Shown piece by piece: positions 61,087 through 64,000 of a stretch of DNA of 64,000 nucleotides. The first letter of the stretch is position 1. Each line of letters begins with the position of its first letter. The stretch comes from Halonotius pteroides (GTDB lineage: Archaea > Halobacteriota > Halobacteria > Halobacteriales > Haloferacaceae). Location: assembly GCF_003605635.1 (NCBI RefSeq), contig NZ_QMDW01000001.1, forward strand, positions 219,972 to 283,971, given 5' to 3'. The translations under genes and the position numbers were made by a program. Below the pieces are notes generated by a model. That model worked only from the letters and a program-made list of their open reading frames with translations. It made no database searches and was not told where the DNA came from.

Positions 61087-62931
61087 ATGAGCACACACAG
61101 CATCATCGTTGACGATCTGACGTTCGAATACCCCGGTGGCGACGAGTCGGTGCTCCGAGAGGCGGATCTGCGCATCGACTCCGGCGAGTTTACCGCTGTC
61201 GTCGGCGGGAACGGCAGCGGGAAAACGACACTCTGTAAAACGTTCAACGGACTCATCCCCCACTTCTTCGAGGGGACGTTTGACGGGGCCGTCCGCGTCG
61301 ACGGCACTGACACCCGCAACGCCGATGTCGGGGAGCTTTCCCGAACGGTTGGCTACGTGTTTCAGGACTTCGAGAACCAACTCGTCCAGGAGACGGTGCG
61401 AGACGACGTTGAGTTCGCGCCGCTGAACTACGGGTTCGACGACTACGAGCAACGGGCCACGAATGCCCTTGAGATGGTCGGCCTCGCCGAGCTTGAAGAT
61501 CGGTTTATCTGGGAGCTCAGCGGTGGCCAACAACACCTCGTCGCGCTCGCTGGCGTGCTTGCGATGGATCCCGAATTCGTGGTGGTTGATGAACCGGCTG
61601 CTCAGCTTGACCCACAGAACGCCCGGGAGGCGTACGAACGACTCCGCTGGCTACACGAGAAACGGGACAAGACGATCATCGTGATCGAACACCACTCGGA
61701 GTTCATCGCGGAGTACTGCGATGAGATGGTGTTGGTTTCCGGCGGCGGTGTCGCCTGGAAGGAACCAGCGCAGGTTGGCCTCAACCGACTTGACGATCTG
61801 CGTGCCGAAAACATCCATCCGCCACAGGTCACACAGATCGCCGACGCGGTGCCCGCCGGGATGGCGACCGTCTCGGATGGTCGGTATCCGGTAACTGTTG
61901 ATGAGGCAGAAACCGCATTGTGGGCTGAATCCGCGCCGCCAGACGAACAACAACCAGTAGCCACAGATGGGGCGACCGAGTCGGCATCACGCAGTCGCCC
62001 AAGCGAGGAGATCGCTGAAGATCATACCAGTGAGCCTGTTGTCACCCTCCGTGATGTCGGCCATGGTTATCCGACGCTTCGTGAGGGATACAACCAAGTA
62101 CTCGATGGGTTAGATCTTGATCTGTACGCCGGTGACCGGGTCGCGCTTGTCGGGGCGAACGGCTCGGGCAAATCGACGCTGCTTCGCCTGCTCACCGGTC
62201 TTGAGTCACCGGACGATGGCACGGTCTCTGTACTGGGTCAAGAAACGAACAACGCACTTCCCGAGGAGCTTGCAGACGACACCGTCTACATTCACCAGAA
62301 CCCCGAGGAGATGTTCGTTGAAGACACCGTCCGCAAGGATATCGGCTACTATCTTAAAAACCGCGGTGCAGACGATGTCGAACGGCGTGTCGAGGAGATA
62401 TTGACGTACCTCGATCTGGAGGAGTTAGCCGACCGCGACGGGCGACTGATGAGCCTGGGCCAACAACGGCGGGCCTCACTTGGGATCGGGTTAGCGACCG
62501 ACCCAACAGTCGTACTGCTCGACGAACCGACCGGGAGCCTCGATCTTCAGAGCCGCCGGGAGGTGACAGGGATCCTCCGCAAAGCCGAAAGCCACGTCGA
62601 AACGGTCGTCATCGCCTCGCATGACCTCCAACTGGTCGCCGGCTGGGCCGATCGGGTGATCGTGCTCAACGAGGGAGACGTGCTCGCGGACGCGCCGCCG
62701 GCAGCGGTGTTCGACGATGCGGAACTCCTCGCGGCGGCCGATCTCAGACAGCCGCAGGTGGTTGCGTTGAGCGATCGGCTTGGGTTTGACACACCGGTGC
62801 TCACCACCGACGCGATGGTTGAGGCGATCGGGATGAACACAGCGTCGGATGGTACACCCGCAGTCGGCGATGACGCGGCTTCTGACACCGGGATGTCGAA
62901 CACGACTCAGACGCTTGGGGAGGAACAATGA
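61087..62931 (+). CDS. Fused ECF transporter ATPase (EcfA-EcfA)
   Basis: A 614-residue double ABC ATPase. Domain 1 (about 1-260): Walker A GGNGSGKTT near 40, signature LSGGQQHLVALAG and FVVVDEPAAQLD. Domain 2 (about 320-540): Walker A GANGSGKSTLL near 357, signature MSLGQQRRASLG (degenerate) and VVLLDEPTGSLD. An acidic linker (about 275-325) and acidic tail flank these. Q-loops with VFQDFENQLVQETVRDDVEF are ECF-like. It starts 24 bases after the S gene and overlaps EcfT by four bases. Confidence 0.92.
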   Translation: MSTHSIIVDDLTFEYPGGDESVLREADLRIDSGEFTAVVGGNGSGKTTLCKTFNGLIPHFFEGTFDGAVRVDGTDTRNADVGELSRTVGYVFQDFENQLVQETVRDDVEFAPLNYGFDDYEQRATNALEMVGLAELEDRFIWELSGGQQHLVALAGVLAMDPEFVVVDEPAAQLDPQNAREAYERLRWLHEKRDKTIIVIEHHSEFIAEYCDEMVLVSGGGVAWKEPAQVGLNRLDDLRAENIHPPQVTQIADAVPAGMATVSDGRYPVTVDEAETALWAESAPPDEQQPVATDGATESASRSRPSEEIAEDHTSEPVVTLRDVGHGYPTLREGYNQVLDGLDLDLYAGDRVALVGANGSGKSTLLRLLTGLESPDDGTVSVLGQETNNALPEELADDTVYIHQNPEEMFVEDTVRKDIGYYLKNRGADDVERRVEEILTYLDLEELADRDGRLMSLGQQRRASLGIGLATDPTVVLLDEPTGSLDLQSRREVTGILRKAESHVETVVIASHDLQLVAGWADRVIVLNEGDVLADAPPAAVFDDAELLAAADLRQPQVVALSDRLGFDTPVLTTDAMVEAIGMNTASDGTPAVGDDAASDTGMSNTTQTLGEEQ

Positions 62932-63887
62932 GCTATCTGACCGCGCTGACGGACATCTCGATTGCGGATCTCAAGGTCGACCTGATGCGGACGGCCTACG
63001 ACAATGAGGACGCATTGTTGAACACGTTTGATCCACGGGTGGTGTTGCTGTGGACAGTGCTGTTTATGATTATTCCGTGGTTGTTCTACGACACGCTCCC
63101 GTTGGTCACCCTGTTGGCGGCAGCGTTCGCCCTCGCGGCACTTTCGCAGGTGAGCAAGTATCTGCTTGCGTTGCTTCTATTCGGGCAGCTCACCAACATC
63201 GGCTTTTTTCTCATACTAGTCCCGGCAATGGGTGGCTTAGTTACCGGGTGGGAAGACCTCAGTGCCAACAGTTCACAGCTGATCGATGGTGTCCTCGCAG
63301 TTGACCCATCGGTGATCGTTGAGGCTGGCAGCATTGTCGCGGCTGCTGTCGGGGCGGGGATCAACACGGCACTGTCAAGCCAGCAGGCAGGGGTCGAAGC
63401 TGTCGGTGCTGTCGTGCCGTTTTTTCTCAAGCTCACCATTATTTCGATAATCAGTTTGGCGGTCTTCTCGGCGATGAGTCCACAAAAGATCAGCCAAGGG
63501 ATGCTCCGGCTTGGGGTACCGCGACAGCTCACGTTTGCGATCGCTTACGGCTACCGGATGATGCCGCTGCTTGTTGAGGAGTACCACGCGCTCATCAACT
63601 CCTTCCGGCTTCGAAGTAAGGTGCCGGAAAAGAAGGGGCTACTGAGCTGGCGATATCTACTCTACCTCCTGAAGCTCTCGGTCAAGGCATTCTACCCGTT
63701 GATATTCAATGTCGCCAAACGCTCTCGAGTTACCGTCGAGGCGATGGAGACGAAGGGGTTCTCACAATCACTGAGCGATCCGAAAAGCCGCAAGCTACGA
63801 ACTGATGATATGATGATTCGATCCCGAGATGTCTCCTTTGTCTTCGGTTCGTTGCTGTTTGTTGCGGGGGTTTGGGTGTTCCTCTAA
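62928..63887 (+). CDS. ECF transporter transmembrane component EcfT
   Basis: A 319-residue integral membrane protein. N-terminal part NTFDPRVVLLWTVLFMIIPW, multiple helices, and the two coupling-helix arginine motifs of EcfT: YHALINSFRLRSK and AKRSRVTVEAMETKG (ARG/ARS-type), which contact the ATPases. An extra helical loop of 50-60 residues (NSSQLIDGVLAVDPSVIVEA) lies in the middle. The start overlaps the ATPase stop (ATGA). With the S component it completes the importer. Confidence 0.92.
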   Translation: MSYLTALTDISIADLKVDLMRTAYDNEDALLNTFDPRVVLLWTVLFMIIPWLFYDTLPLVTLLAAAFALAALSQVSKYLLALLLFGQLTNIGFFLILVPAMGGLVTGWEDLSANSSQLIDGVLAVDPSVIVEAGSIVAAAVGAGINTALSSQQAGVEAVGAVVPFFLKLTIISIISLAVFSAMSPQKISQGMLRLGVPRQLTFAIAYGYRMMPLLVEEYHALINSFRLRSKVPEKKGLLSWRYLLYLLKLSVKAFYPLIFNVAKRSRVTVEAMETKGFSQSLSDPKSRKLRTDDMMIRSRDVSFVFGSLLFVAGVWVFL

Positions 63888-64000
63888 TCGGCCTCTACCC
63901 CCCTGTTGCGGTGCTGTAGCGGTGAGACACTGCGGATTTGATACTCGCTCTTCTCGATAAGCCGTAACATCAATTTTGCTGGCGGATCATTGACCAGTCA

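Noticed and set aside
63884..64000. A 37-codon minus-strand frame at the right edge (ending ...QHRNRGVEAD)
   Set aside because: It begins at an in-frame stop at the window edge and has no family signature; the 113 bases after EcfT hold nothing I can support.
1..64000. CRISPR arrays, insertion sequences, rRNA and replication origin
   Set aside because: Scanned for regularly spaced repeats, transposase motifs, rRNA words and Orc1/Cdc6 with origin boxes; none seen in this window.

Overview
The window is chromosomal DNA of a halophilic archaeon (class Halobacteria). The evidence is GC-rich coding sequence and strongly acidic proteins, archaeal core genes (sn-glycerol-1-phosphate dehydrogenase, archaeal LonB, a CDC48-type AAA ATPase, a thermosome subunit, the ADH synthase of the archaeal shikimate route), a blue-copper halocyanin, Tat lipoproteins, and many leaderless genes whose TATA-like box sits 24-33 bases before the start codon. 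The genus cannot be fixed from the sequence alone.

Layout. 1-5000: a truncated bacterial-type threonyl-tRNA synthetase, a PIN-toxin pair, an isolated dihydrolipoyl dehydrogenase, a small winged-helix protein, and a tRNA-Pro(UGG) gene followed by three degraded copies of its own 3' end. 5000-23000: housekeeping genes (beta-CASP nuclease, dihydroorotase, CDC48, DUF420 protein, egsA, DtxR-type regulator, halocyanin, glycosyltransferase). Mixed in are several enzyme-like proteins that lack a key residue: a threonine-synthase paralog, a NAD-kinase paralog and a secreted alpha/beta hydrolase. 23000-32100: a VapBC pair, methylmalonyl-CoA mutase small subunit with its MeaB chaperone, a HEAT-repeat protein, and the trpC-trpB-trpA-ADH synthase run, preceded by phased TGTAC boxes. 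32100-46900: an MGMT-like protein without its cysteine, lonB, nadM with a SAM hydrolase, a LOV-domain histidine kinase directly downstream of a double-domain KaiC protein, a thermosome subunit, glycosyltransferase, small regulators and an MscS channel. 46900-57000: alcohol dehydrogenase, several membrane proteins, a lower-GC three-gene CARDB/MacB-type ABC cassette, a TetR regulator, a frameshifted LOG-like gene, an SDR, a 29-residue membrane protein, a cluster of hairpins and a ZIP metal transporter with palindromes in its promoter. 57000-64000: a PQQ-type sugar dehydrogenase, a ComB-PHP gene pair, and a complete ECF-type importer with an unassigned S component.

How the genes work together. 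Four groups look like real functional units: trpC/trpB/trpA with ADH synthase (chorismate precursor and tryptophan); the KaiC plus LOV-kinase pair (probable light input to a KaiC-family protein); the CARDB/ATPase/permease cassette; and the ECF importer. The strongest leads for new biology are the LOV-kinase/KaiC pair, the TRP-box-like operator, the ECF importer with unknown substrate, the tRNA-derived repeat array, and the group of proteins with altered catalytic residues.
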